The notes beneath the pieces are model-generated. The model was not told where the DNA came from and did not search any database. It saw only the letters and a list, made by a program, of their open reading frames with translations. From Humidesulfovibrio sp. (GTDB taxonomy: Bacteria; Desulfobacterota; Desulfovibrionia; Desulfovibrionales; Desulfovibrionaceae): a DNA stretch of 64,000 bases. Shown piece after piece: positions 34,160-42,777 of this stretch. The translations under genes and the position numbers were made by a program. Each line of letters starts with the position of its first letter. Positions within the stretch are counted from its first letter, which is position 1. Location of the stretch: positions 124,001-188,000 of the forward strand of contig JARLHQ010000032.1 in assembly GCA_031292175.1 (NCBI GenBank), given 5' to 3'.

Positions 34160-35001
34160 ACGTGCTGACCCCGCGCGAACTGCCGGAACTCTTTGCGGCG
34201 CTGGCCGCGCCTGGCGCGCGCGTCCTTGCGGGCGGCACGGATCTGCTCGTGCGCCTGCGCGCGGATCTGCGCCAGGGCCGCAAGGTCCCGTCCAGCCTGG
34301 TGCGCCTGGACGGGCTGGAGGAACTGTGCGGCGTGGCGCGGGAGCCGGATGGCGCCCTGCGCCTGGGCGCTGCCACGACCCACGCCGGGTTGCTGGCCCA
34401 CCCGCTGGTGCGCGTGGAACTGCCAGTGCTCGCCGCCGCCCTGGCGGATCTGGGCTCGCCGCCCATCCGCAACATGGGCACCCTGGGCGGCAATCTGTGC
34501 ACGGCCTCGCCAGCGGGCGACACCCTGCCGCCGCTCATGGTGCTGGGCGCCAGTGTTGAGCTGGCCTCGGCCGCTGGCGTACGGCGCATGGCCCTGGCCG
34601 ATTTCATCACCGGGCCGGGCCGCACGCGGCTTGCGCCTGGCGAGATAGTCACGGCGGTGCTTGCGCCTTCGGCGCGGGAGTTCGCGGTGCGGCATTTCGA
34701 GAAGGTGGGCCGCAGAAGCGCCCTGGCCGTGGCCGTGGTGAGTCTGGCGGCGCTGCTGCGTCTGGATGCGCGCGGAAAGGCCGTCGAGGCGCGTCTGGCT
34801 TGGGGCAGCGTGGGCCCGACCGTCTGGCGCTGCCCGGAGGCCGAGGCCGCGCTCCTGGGACAACGCCCGACCCTGACTGCGCTCAAACGCGCGGCGGCTG
34901 TCGTCCGGGCCCGCGTCCAGCCTATTGATGATCTGCGCGCCAGCGCGGCGTACCGCAGCGAAGTGGCGGGCAACCTGCTGCTGCGTTTGGCTGCGCTTTA
35001 G
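34156..35001 (+). CDS. Molybdenum hydroxylase FAD-binding subunit
   Basis: 281 residues from a GTG at 34156, supported by ACGGAGGA just upstream and by coupling to the preceding stop. RVLAGGTDLLVRLR and NMGTLGGNLCTASPAGDTLPPLMVLGA are the two FAD-binding motifs of CoxM/HcrB-type subunits, and the C-terminal CO_deh_flav_C region is complete. It overlaps the convergent MFS gene by four bases, so no terminator separates them. Confidence 0.92.
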   Translation: MNVLTPRELPELFAALAAPGARVLAGGTDLLVRLRADLRQGRKVPSSLVRLDGLEELCGVAREPDGALRLGAATTHAGLLAHPLVRVELPVLAAALADLGSPPIRNMGTLGGNLCTASPAGDTLPPLMVLGASVELASAAGVRRMALADFITGPGRTRLAPGEIVTAVLAPSAREFAVRHFEKVGRRSALAVAVVSLAALLRLDARGKAVEARLAWGSVGPTVWRCPEAEAALLGQRPTLTALKRAAAVVRARVQPIDDLRASAAYRSEVAGNLLLRLAAL

Positions 35002-36203
35002 ACGTCCTTCTCAGCCGAGGTGAGCCGCCCCACGGGAAGCACAGTCAGCGCGGCCATGAGCAGGATGGCCCCGCTCATCACAAACAGGCTCTGCTGGCTC
35101 AAGCCCGCCGCCAGCACCCAGCCTCCGATCATCGGTCCCAGTATGAATCCGGCGTCCATCGCCACCAGAAGCAGATTCGTGTTCAGCCCGCGCAGGCGCT
35201 TTGGGCTTACGTGGAACATGGCCGCGTTGAACAGCGGCATGCCCAGGCCCAAGGCCAGGCCGTAGAAAACGGCCATGACGTTGAGCACGGTCTGGCTGCC
35301 CGCAAGCGTGAAGCAGGGCACAAGCACGGCCAAGAAAAGCAGGGCCAGCCCCGTGGTGCGCCCGGGGTTCAGCTTGTCCAGGTGCCGCATGCCCAGCACG
35401 CGCAGGGCGATGGTGGCCACGTTGGCGCAGGTGAAGAACAGGCCGGGGTTGCCGGTGCCCAGGGCCAGGCTCCAGCTTTTGATGAAAAAATAGACGATGG
35501 TGTGGCCGGTCAGCAGGCCCAACTGCCCCAGGATCAGCGCGGCCACGCCGGGCAAGCGCAGGTTGGCGCGCACCTCGGCCCAGGCCGGGCGCTGGCTGTG
35601 TTCCTGCGGCAGGGCCGCGGCCAGGGCGCGGGTCTTGCGGCCCAGCGGGGCCAGCAGGAGGAGCGCGGGGACCATGAGCGGCGCGGCCACGGCGTAGGCG
35701 TAGCCCGGTCCGGGCAGAAAGGGCGTCACCGCCTCCACAAAGGGCGGCATGAGCGCGCTGGGCAAGAGCGAGGCGAGGGACAGGATGCCGAAGCCTTGCG
35801 CCACACGCCCCTGCGGCAGGATGTGCGTGAAGGTGGTGATGAGCCCGGAGAGCAGGAGCACATACCCCGCGCCGTGCAGTATGCGCACCAGCGCCAGCAC
35901 CGGGAGGGCTGTGGCGACGGGATAGCTCGCCAGGGCCAGGATGACCAGGCACACCCCGATACGCATGGCCCGGGTGCAGTTCGAGAGGTTCAGGGCCGCG
36001 CTGAGCCAGGGCCGCAAGGCCAGGGCCGTGAGCGGCTCCAGCGCCAGGAGCGGCCCACGCCACGCAGCTGGAATGCCAAGTCCTTGCAGGTAGTTATAAA
36101 ATCCATAAAAAATTGCTATGTTGCAAAAGCACAGCAGACCGACCACGCACAGGGCGATGAACTCATAGCTTGCGAGGGACTTCGGCTGGGCCTCCGCGTT
36201 CAT
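34998..36203 (-). CDS. MFS transporter
   Basis: 401 residues with about 12 membrane helices in two halves and a charged central loop (LGRKTRALAAALPQEHSQRPAWAEVRANL). The first helices (FIALCVVGLLCFCNIAIFYGFYNYLQ) and GYVLLLSGLITTFTHILPQGRVAQGFGILS resemble drug or metabolite exporters. It is the last gene of an operon after the HisC-like aminotransferase (four-base overlap). The substrate is unknown; it might export the product of the neighbouring ligase-hydroxylase operon. Confidence 0.9.
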   Translation of the reverse strand: MNAEAQPKSLASYEFIALCVVGLLCFCNIAIFYGFYNYLQGLGIPAAWRGPLLALEPLTALALRPWLSAALNLSNCTRAMRIGVCLVILALASYPVATALPVLALVRILHGAGYVLLLSGLITTFTHILPQGRVAQGFGILSLASLLPSALMPPFVEAVTPFLPGPGYAYAVAAPLMVPALLLLAPLGRKTRALAAALPQEHSQRPAWAEVRANLRLPGVAALILGQLGLLTGHTIVYFFIKSWSLALGTGNPGLFFTCANVATIALRVLGMRHLDKLNPGRTTGLALLFLAVLVPCFTLAGSQTVLNVMAVFYGLALGLGMPLFNAAMFHVSPKRLRGLNTNLLLVAMDAGFILGPMIGGWVLAAGLSQQSLFVMSGAILLMAALTVLPVGRLTSAEKDV

Positions 36204-37339
36204 GCCTCTTCGCCCTCGGCATCCTCGCGCACCTGGGTGACGACCTCACGGAAGCCCGCCAGAAAGTCCCGCATAGCGGGCTCTTGCACCAAGCTCACGC
36301 GGATCCAGTTGGGGAAGCGGAAGCCGGTCATGGTGCGCACCATGATTCCCCGGCGCATGAGCTGGCGATAGATGAGCGAGTCGGACGCCGGGGTCTTGAC
36401 CATGACGAAGTTGCCCGCGCCGGACACGTAAGGCAGCTCCAGCTCGCGGAAGGCCGGCAGGATAATTTCCCGGGCGCGCGCCACCATGCTCCGGGTGGCG
36501 AGGATGTGCTCGGCGTCGTCCCCGAGCGCGGCCCTGGCGGCCAGCTGCCCCAGGCCGTTGACGGAATAGACGATGTGCGTGCGCCGGATGTAGTCGATGA
36601 CGTCCTTCTGCCCGCACACGTAGCCCACGCGCAGGCCAGCCAGGGCGTACATCTTGGAAAAGGTGCGGAACACCACGACGTTCCTGTGGCGCTCCATCAG
36701 CTCCATGCCGTCCGGGAAATCCGGATCGTCCACGTATTCGCGGTAGGCTTCGTCGAGGACAACGATGGCCCGGCCGTCCACGCGCGCTAGGAAGCGCTCC
36801 ATTGTCTGGCGGTTCCACCACGTGCCAGTGGGGTTGTTGGGGTTGCACACGAACAGGATCTTGGTGCGCCCGTCCATGGCCGCCAGCATGGCCTCGGGAT
36901 CGAAGGCGTAGTCCAGGAGCGGGATCAGCCTGGCCTCGAACCCGGAGAACTCCGCCACCCATTCGTACACGGCAAAGGTCTTGTCCGCCGTGATGATGTT
37001 GTCGCCCTTTTCACAGAAGGCCTTGATGACGCTCGCGATGACCTCGCAGGAACCGTTGCCCACCAGGAAACGCTCCGGGTCCATGCCGAAGCGCTCGCCC
37101 AACGCCTGGCGCAGAAAGAAGCAGTCGCCGCTGGGATAGATGGCCGAGCGCGGCGGCTCGAAGCCGTCGATGACGCGCTGCGCCGCAGGCGGCGGGCCCA
37201 GGGCGTTCTCGTTGTTGTTCAGGCGGTGCAGGTGGTCCACCTTGTACACGCGCATGAGCTCCGGGTCCGGGCGGCTCGGCACGTAGGCCTCGAAGGACCG
37301 GATGTGCGACGGCACCAGCTCAGCTATCGGCAGGGACAT
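36200..37339 (-). CDS. Class I/II PLP aminotransferase, histidinol-phosphate-aminotransferase-like
   Basis: 379 residues, fold type I. The order is NNENALGPPPAAQRVI, NGSCEVIASVIKAFCEKGDNIITADKTF, VCNPNNPTGTWW, VVLDEAYREYVDD and FRTFSKMYALAGLRVGY with the PLP Lys in TFSK. The pattern is closest to HisC. It is not with other his genes; it lies between an MFS transporter and an ATPase/GNAT-like protein, and it overlaps the latter by 20 bases. It could act in histidine, aromatic amino acid or secondary metabolism. Confidence 0.9.
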   Translation of the reverse strand: MSLPIAELVPSHIRSFEAYVPSRPDPELMRVYKVDHLHRLNNNENALGPPPAAQRVIDGFEPPRSAIYPSGDCFFLRQALGERFGMDPERFLVGNGSCEVIASVIKAFCEKGDNIITADKTFAVYEWVAEFSGFEARLIPLLDYAFDPEAMLAAMDGRTKILFVCNPNNPTGTWWNRQTMERFLARVDGRAIVVLDEAYREYVDDPDFPDGMELMERHRNVVVFRTFSKMYALAGLRVGYVCGQKDVIDYIRRTHIVYSVNGLGQLAARAALGDDAEHILATRSMVARAREIILPAFRELELPYVSGAGNFVMVKTPASDSLIYRQLMRRGIMVRTMTGFRFPNWIRVSLVQEPAMRDFLAGFREVVTQVREDAEGEEA

Positions 37340-38684
37340 GCTGGCACACCAGAAGGTCGGAGGCGCCCGCGTGGGGCAGGATGAGCCGCGGCTGAAAGCC
37401 GCAGGCCGTCAGGGTTGGAAACAGCGCGGCCTGCCATGGTTCAGAGAGGTCCAGGTGCAGCAGGATGTCCGGCGCGTTGTCCACGTCTTCTTCCCGCAGC
37501 GCTTGCACATGGGCTGCTAGATTGGCCGCGAAGTCCTGTCCGTCCAAAAGGGGTCGCAGAATCGCAAGGCCGCGCCGCCGGTCGAGCGAGGTGGCCAGGA
37601 GCGAATGCTGGGGCAGTCGCGAGGTTCGGGTGGGCTCGACCCGCAGGATATCACGGGAAAAGGCCAGGCGGTCGTACTGGCGCGTGAGGAAGGGCTCAAG
37701 GTCCGCATGCGCCCATACCGCGCCGCCCACGTCCTCGCGCAGGTGGCGGAACAGGGCGGCCTGGGGCTTGCCCGCGGACTCGGCTCCGGCCTCGTTGCGC
37801 AGGGTCAGGCTGCCCAGGCGTTCGAACCAGCCCTTGGGCACATCCGGTGTTGGACGCTCGCTGAAGGCACACAGGGCCTCGGTCCTGGCCACCATGGACA
37901 GAAAACGCTCCACGAGCAGGCGCGCGGCCTCCTGGCCCAGAGCCTGGTCCGCGCTGTCGTCAAAGATGTACGGGCCGGAGAAGACCACGGCGCGCGGGCC
38001 GGAGTTGCGCCAGCACAAAAGCCCGGCTGGTTTGTCCGCGCCGTCCTGGGCCAGCAAGGCCTGGTACTGGCCCGCGGCCACCATGTCCGCGAAACGCGCG
38101 GGCCTGAAAAAACTGTTGGGGCAGGAACGCACGGGGTAATGCCCTGCGGCCAGAAGCGCCGCGTGCTGGAGCAGACCCGCGTGCAGCGGCTCGTCCTCGG
38201 TGCGGGGCACTCTGATGGGCGGGCAGAGTGTCTGCGGAGTCCGCAGGGGTTCGGCCTCGGGATAGTTCCGGTCCACCTCGGCCTGCAACACATAGACGCC
38301 GGAACCGCTGGATTCCAGGCTGCAACGGTCCGTGGTGCGTGAGGCCAAAAGCAGACCCAGCTCGTCGCCCAGGCTCCCGGACTCCTCATCCAGGTCCACA
38401 CTGGCCGCGAAGTTGAGCGCTCGCAGGCTGACCTCGCCGGCGCGGAAGCGGAAGGCCACGCGCACGAAGGTGCCGCCCTGGCTCAAGGTCAGGCGCAGAG
38501 GTTCTTCGCGCCCGGCGAAGCGGCACAGATAGGCGAAGAATTCCTCCACCGCCAGCGAGAGCTTGAGCGCGCCGCTGCGGTCCAGGCCGAAGACCTCGGC
38601 GGCGTTCTCCGCCGTGGCTGTTGCGGCGGGCAGGAAGGCCACGTCCGGCGGGAGTTCCAGGATCAGACGGTTCTCTGAGTGCAC
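37320..38684 (-). CDS. Two-part protein: anti-sigma-type ATPase fold and GNAT-like region
   Basis: 454 residues from the GTG at 38684 (AGGAC just upstream); the ORF also extends to 38774. The N-terminal 130 residues (LILELPPDVAFLPAATATAENAAEVFGLDRSGALKLSLAVEEFFAYLCR) resemble an RsbW-like HATPase, but the later G boxes are weak. The remainder has the look of one or two GNAT-like folds with WFERLGSLTL and RHLREDVGGAVWAHADLEPF. It is first in the operon with the HisC-like enzyme and the MFS carrier. Function unknown. Confidence 0.6.
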   Translation of the reverse strand: MHSENRLILELPPDVAFLPAATATAENAAEVFGLDRSGALKLSLAVEEFFAYLCRFAGREEPLRLTLSQGGTFVRVAFRFRAGEVSLRALNFAASVDLDEESGSLGDELGLLLASRTTDRCSLESSGSGVYVLQAEVDRNYPEAEPLRTPQTLCPPIRVPRTEDEPLHAGLLQHAALLAAGHYPVRSCPNSFFRPARFADMVAAGQYQALLAQDGADKPAGLLCWRNSGPRAVVFSGPYIFDDSADQALGQEAARLLVERFLSMVARTEALCAFSERPTPDVPKGWFERLGSLTLRNEAGAESAGKPQAALFRHLREDVGGAVWAHADLEPFLTRQYDRLAFSRDILRVEPTRTSRLPQHSLLATSLDRRRGLAILRPLLDGQDFAANLAAHVQALREEDVDNAPDILLHLDLSEPWQAALFPTLTACGFQPRLILPHAGASDLLVCQHVPADS

Positions 38685-39373
38685 GGCGTCCTCACAAGGG
38701 GGTTGGAACCGCACGGAAGGCGCGGGTCCGAAGTTCCTGCACCTAGACATAGCAGAGCCGCTTGGGTCGGGCAACAGGGCGGGCGGCTATCGCAGGCAAT
38801 GGATTGCCAGCCTTGTTCCATCGTGGAGCGGAAACAAGAAGGTGTTGGGCCCACGGCTCCTTGCATGTCCTTCACACCCAGGCGTCCCGGTGTCCTTGAA
38901 TTACGTGCTATTCTATGGTGATGCAGTGTAAGTGAGTGCCATTGTCACGATTGTTGCGGCAAGGACTTGTGAGCCGAGGTTTCGCTCGTGGGCACGGAGC
39001 GCTGGCCCCTTCTTTGCAAGTAGTTGCTCGCGGAAACAATTGCCGCATGGCCAAACGTGCTCAAATCGACAGCAAGCGCCCCTGACGGCTTAGGCCGCCT
39101 GTTCGCAGGCGCATGCGCAGATAGGGCCTGGGCGCTAGCCGGCAAGATGGGCCCTTGAATGGTTATTTCCAGGCGGAGGTGCCTGCGCAATCCCTGGCGG
39201 TGTCGGCAATATTTGCATGCTCTGCTTTCCGCCAGGGAGGGGAAGCAAGGGAGGCGCCAGTGGGATGAACATTCGAGCGGCAGGAACCGCTCAGAACGAC
39301 GAGCCCCAGTGGAAACGTTTGGTGTTCTTCATTCTCTGTCATTGGCGTGCAGAGAATGGATAAGGAGCTGACT
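38685..39373. other. Non-coding region before the EF-hand gene
   Basis: No credible gene on either strand. Small hairpins occur (CGCCTG-TTCG-CAGGCG near 39100; GAGCGG/CCGCTC near 39275), but none has a T-run. AAGGAG at 39363-39368 is the ribosome site of the EF-hand gene. A long 5' leader for that gene is possible. Confidence 0.4.
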
Positions 39374-40222
39374 ATGCAAGTTAACAGCACAAATTCTGGT
39401 TCTAGCGTAAATGACAGGGACAGCAGTCTTGCCGCGAGCATCCTGTCCGCAAAGGATACGGATTTCAGCGGCAGCCTGTCTGCATCCGAGCTGGGCATCA
39501 GCGCATCCCAGCTGGCTAAGTTCGATACCGATGGCGATGGCAGCTTGAGCAGCACGGAGCTCACAGCCGCTCTCGCGACGCAGCGCGAGAAGATGCAAGC
39601 CCAGATGGGCAATGAGATGTCGCAAAGCTCCCAGCTGGGCCTGCTCCAGACGAGCCTCAGCCAAGGCGTCACGTCGTCCCAGAGTCCGGGAGGGATGTCC
39701 AGCGGGGGTGGCCTTGCGTCGAGCATCTCCAGTGGTGACTCCTCAGGCGTTTCCGCGCTCACCTCCAACGCGAGTGTTTCGTCCACGACGGCCAGTAACG
39801 CTAGCCATGGGGTCCACCACCACCACCATCATGCGGGAGGGGCCGAGGGTCCCCAGGCAGCCAGCAATGCCGGAAGCACGCAAGGGGATGTTCTGAGCCA
39901 GCTGGAAGAAGAACTCGCTCAGAATCTCTTCTCCAGCATGAACAGTGCGCAGAATGGCGCTTACGCCGCAAGCGGGACGGCGGCCAACGGTTCATCTGGC
40001 AGCGCATCAGGCAGCGACTCCGCCAAGATGGACACGCTGATGAAGAGTCTCTTCACTTCGGCCAGCAGCAGTGGCAGCTCCGAGGGGTCGGATCTCAACT
40101 CCGCCGCGATGTCCAATCTTCTGCTCCGCCAGAAGGCCAGCAGCGCATATCAGAGTGTCGATGGTTACTTTGCGGACCTGTTCAACAGCAGCGAAACGCA
40201 GTCAATATCCCTGACCTCCTAG
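39374..40222 (+). CDS. EF-hand calcium-binding Ser/Gly-rich protein
   Basis: 282 residues from the ATG at 39374, chosen because AAGGAG lies six bases upstream. Two EF-hand loops lie early: DTDFSGSLSASE and DTDGDGSLSSTE, both with acidic residues at positions 1, 3 and 12. The rest is rich in Ser, Gly, Ala and Asn with low-complexity blocks and a run of six His in SHGVHHHHHHAGG (about 152-164). The last 30 residues (NLLLRQKASSAYQSVDGYFADLF) are better ordered. No signal peptide is visible. Base and codon use is more balanced than in the neighbours. Its role may be Ca-dependent adhesion or secretion, but this is not shown. Confidence 0.78.
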   Translation: MQVNSTNSGSSVNDRDSSLAASILSAKDTDFSGSLSASELGISASQLAKFDTDGDGSLSSTELTAALATQREKMQAQMGNEMSQSSQLGLLQTSLSQGVTSSQSPGGMSSGGGLASSISSGDSSGVSALTSNASVSSTTASNASHGVHHHHHHAGGAEGPQAASNAGSTQGDVLSQLEEELAQNLFSSMNSAQNGAYAASGTAANGSSGSASGSDSAKMDTLMKSLFTSASSSGSSEGSDLNSAAMSNLLLRQKASSAYQSVDGYFADLFNSSETQSISLTS

Positions 40223-40248
40223 GTCCTTCGTCCGACGGGAACTTCACA

Positions 40249-40282
40249 AAGGGTCGACCTGATTGGTCGGCCCTTTTCTTTT
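40249..40282 (+). terminator. Rho-independent terminator of the EF-hand gene
   Basis: AAGGGTCGACC (40249-40259) pairs with GGTCGGCCCTT (40265-40275) through 11 pairs including one G-U, followed by TTTCTTTT. It lies 26 bases after the stop. Confidence 0.85.
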
Positions 40283-41053
40283 GGGCATGCTTTGGCGCTT
40301 GTTGGAGCGGTTCTTCGAGCCGTGCGGGGGCAGCGTCGGCAGCCAACTGGGGGAGTGTCCTGTGCAAGTGGGGCATTCTGGTGTGCAAGTGCGCGCACGA
40401 GAATGCACAATTTTAGAGAGTTAAAAATAGTAAAATGGTTTCCATGGTTAACTATTTGTGAGTTCTTTTTCCTGTTTGTGGCAAGGCGTCCGGTGCATTC
40501 GCAACGTGCCTGACCCCGTTTCTGCTGGAACTGCGAGAGGAAGTGGTTTGGGCGTTTCCGCCATGCGGGCAGGACTGCCTGTTTCGACCTTCAGGCCCAC
40601 GGTCTCGTTGCGCCTGTTGTGGAACGCCTGTTCCGACACCCCGCGTCCCAACACGGGGCCCTTTCACGTCTGAGGTCTTATCCCTTGAGAATGTCGCCTC
40701 GGTTTCCTGCCACCTGGAAATGATCGTCTCTGACACGCGTCTTTTCCTGCCCATTCCCCTTGTCTGGGGATAGAACGTAATTTCTGGCTCAGGTTCAGGA
40801 GGGCCGGTCAGACCTGCGAAGGCGGGCACTGTCGCGTCCGGCGGGAGCCGTAGCCCCATGCGTCGGGAAGCCCGCTGCACAGCCGGAGCGGGGGGTGGCA
40901 AAAATAACCGCGTGGTGTGAACACGCCCGCCCGGAGTGGGCGCACTCCATCCGTTGGCTGCGGGAACATGCTGCGGAAAAGCGCTTGACAAATGGCGTAG
41001 AGGAATTAATCATTCGATTGAATATATCCCGGACAGAGGCAAGGAGCGTTCAA
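40283..41053. other. Gene-free region with a large hairpin and short repeats
   Basis: No gene is supported here. GCATTCT-g-GTGTGC (40373-40386) and GCGCAC-g-AGAATGC (40393-40406) form a long imperfect stem followed by ACAATTTTA, terminator-like on the plus strand. TGTGCAAGTG occurs twice, 21 bases apart (40361 and 40382). A second imperfect inverted repeat with AATAGT/ACTATT arms spans 40427-40456. The region could hold a small RNA or regulatory sites. Confidence 0.4.
40985..41019 (+). promoter_or_regulatory. Sigma70 promoter and possible operator of the cecR-ybh operon
   Basis: TTGACA at 40985-40990, 16 bases, then TAATCA at 41007-41012. AATC-N4-GATT (41008-41019) is a short inverted repeat overlapping the -10 and is a candidate operator for the TetR-type repressor encoded directly downstream. 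Confidence 0.55.
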
Positions 41054-41767
41054 ATGCCATCCAAGAATACTCACGCGAACGAAGGCGCGACCCGGCGCAA
41101 GCTCATCGAGACCGGGGTCAGGCTCTTCGGTCTGCATGGCTTCGAGGCCACAAGCACGCGCGCGCTGGCCACGGCCGCAGACGCGAACCTCGGGTCCATC
41201 TCCTATCATTTCGGCGGCAAAGAGGGGCTTTACCGCGCGGTGCTCGAACACATCGTGGAGATTAAGATGGCGGAGATCGGGCCGGGGCTGGACCGTGTGC
41301 TCACGGTCTGCGCCGACGCCTCGGCGAGTCGCGAGAAGCTGCTTGAAACCCTGCGCGTCCTGGTGCGCACCATGGTGGGCGTGATGATCGGCGGCGAACA
41401 GTCGCAGGCCTTCAGCCAGATCATGATGCAGGAACAGATCGCGCCCACCGCGTCCTTCGACCTCCTCTACAGCGGTTTTTTCGAGAAGGTCCAGGCGGCC
41501 TGGGCGGCGGTTCTCGGCCGGCTCACCGGGCTTCCCACGGACAATAGGGAACTCCGGCTGCGCACCCTGTCCATCATGGGGCAGTTCGTCATCTTCCGCG
41601 TGGGCATGGCGGCCACTCTGCGCCGTCTCGACTGCGAAAAGTTGTCGGATGAGATCATGGAATGCATCGTCCGCTTCGGCATCCAGCAAGTAGAGGCCAT
41701 TGTGGACGGCTTTACGCCGGTGGACCAGCCCGGCTGCGCGTGCGGCCGACAGGAGGATCGCATATGA
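41054..41767 (+). CDS. cecR: TetR-family regulator, CecR (YbiH) type
   Basis: 237 residues from the ATG at 41054, with AAGGAG upstream; the longer frame is a shadow. The N-terminal helix-turn-helix (TRRKLIETGVRLFGLHGFEATSTRALATAADANLGSISYHFGGKEGLYRAV) is followed by the C-terminal ligand domain of the CecR/DUF1956 group (SQAFSQIMMQEQIAPTASFDLLY). In E. coli CecR (223 residues) controls ybhGFSR; here the same order of genes follows, with the HlyD-like gene overlapping this stop by four bases. It probably represses the exporter. Confidence 0.87.
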   Translation: MPSKNTHANEGATRRKLIETGVRLFGLHGFEATSTRALATAADANLGSISYHFGGKEGLYRAVLEHIVEIKMAEIGPGLDRVLTVCADASASREKLLETLRVLVRTMVGVMIGGEQSQAFSQIMMQEQIAPTASFDLLYSGFFEKVQAAWAAVLGRLTGLPTDNRELRLRTLSIMGQFVIFRVGMAATLRRLDCEKLSDEIMECIVRFGIQQVEAIVDGFTPVDQPGCACGRQEDRI

Positions 41768-42777
41768 ACAGGAAGCGCATCCTGGTGGTCCTTGCGGTCG
41801 CAGCCCTCTGCGGCTTGGCTTGGTTCATCATTCAGAGAAATTCACACCATGGCGAGGAGCTGAAGCTCTTTGGCAACGTGGACATCCGCGAAGTTGAGCT
41901 GTCCTTCCGCGTGCCCGGCAAGCTGGCCGAAGTGCGCGTGGATGAAGGCGACCAGGCCAAGGCCGGGGAGCTGCTCGCCGTCCTCGACGCCCAGCACTAC
42001 CGTGACGCCCGGGACAAGGCGGCTGGCGACCGCGACGCGGCCGCCGCGAACATGGCCAAGTACCGCGCGGGCAACCGCGCCGAGGAGATCGCCCAGGCCA
42101 GGGCGCAGGTGGCCCAGATTGATGCCCAGGTGAAGAATGCCGCTACCCTGGCCAAGCGTCGCGAGTTGTTGTTCAAGAGCGGTGCCATTTCGGCCCAGGA
42201 GTATGACGACGCCGTGGCCAGCCGCGATGCGTTGCAGGCCCAGCTCCAAAGCGTTCGCAAGGCCCTGCAGTTGCAAAACGCCGGCTTTCGCACCGAGGAC
42301 GTGCAGGGCGTGGCGGCCAGCCTGCGCTCGGCCGATGCGGCTGTGGCCGCAGCCACTACGGATCTGAACGACACGAAGATCATCGCCCCAGCGGACGGTA
42401 CGGTGATCTCCCGCGTGCGCGAGCCCGGGGCCATGGCTGAGGCGGGGGCCACGGTCCTCGTGCTTTCGCTCGACAAGCCCGTCTGGGTGCGCGCCTACGT
42501 GCCCGAACCGCTGCTTGGCAAGGTCAGCCAGGGCATGCCCGTGCGGGTGTACACCGACAGCCGTCCAGACCGGCCCTATAAGGGCGTTGTGGGATTCATT
42601 TCCCCGGTGGCCGAGTTTACGCCCAAGAACGTGGAGACCGAGACCTTGCGCACGGATCTCGTGTACCGCATCCGCATCGTGGTGAACGAGCCGGACAAGG
42701 AACTGCGTCAGGGCATGCCCGTGACCGTCCGCGCCGCCCCGGCGGGGACGACGACAGCCAAGGGGCCTGGGCAATGA
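41764..42777 (+). CDS. ybhG: HlyD-type membrane fusion protein, YbhG-like
   Basis: 337 residues (E. coli YbhG about 331). An N-terminal anchor helix (ILVVLAVAALCGLAWFII), a lipoyl-like half (FGNVDIREVELSFRVPGKLAEVRVDEGDQAKAGELLAVLD), a long alpha-hairpin (about 80-190) with RRELLFKSGAISAQEYDDA, the second lipoyl half (TKIIAPADGTVISRVREPGAMAEAGATVLVL) and a beta-barrel domain follow in standard order. It is the periplasmic adaptor for the ABC exporter encoded next. AGGAGG precedes the ATG. Confidence 0.9.
   Translation: MNRKRILVVLAVAALCGLAWFIIQRNSHHGEELKLFGNVDIREVELSFRVPGKLAEVRVDEGDQAKAGELLAVLDAQHYRDARDKAAGDRDAAAANMAKYRAGNRAEEIAQARAQVAQIDAQVKNAATLAKRRELLFKSGAISAQEYDDAVASRDALQAQLQSVRKALQLQNAGFRTEDVQGVAASLRSADAAVAAATTDLNDTKIIAPADGTVISRVREPGAMAEAGATVLVLSLDKPVWVRAYVPEPLLGKVSQGMPVRVYTDSRPDRPYKGVVGFISPVAEFTPKNVETETLRTDLVYRIRIVVNEPDKELRQGMPVTVRAAPAGTTTAKGPGQ

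Noticed and set aside
39827-39850. Run of six His in the EF-hand protein as a vector tag
   Set aside because: It lies inside a low-complexity natural sequence with mixed CAC/CAT codons and no linker or vector sequence around it.
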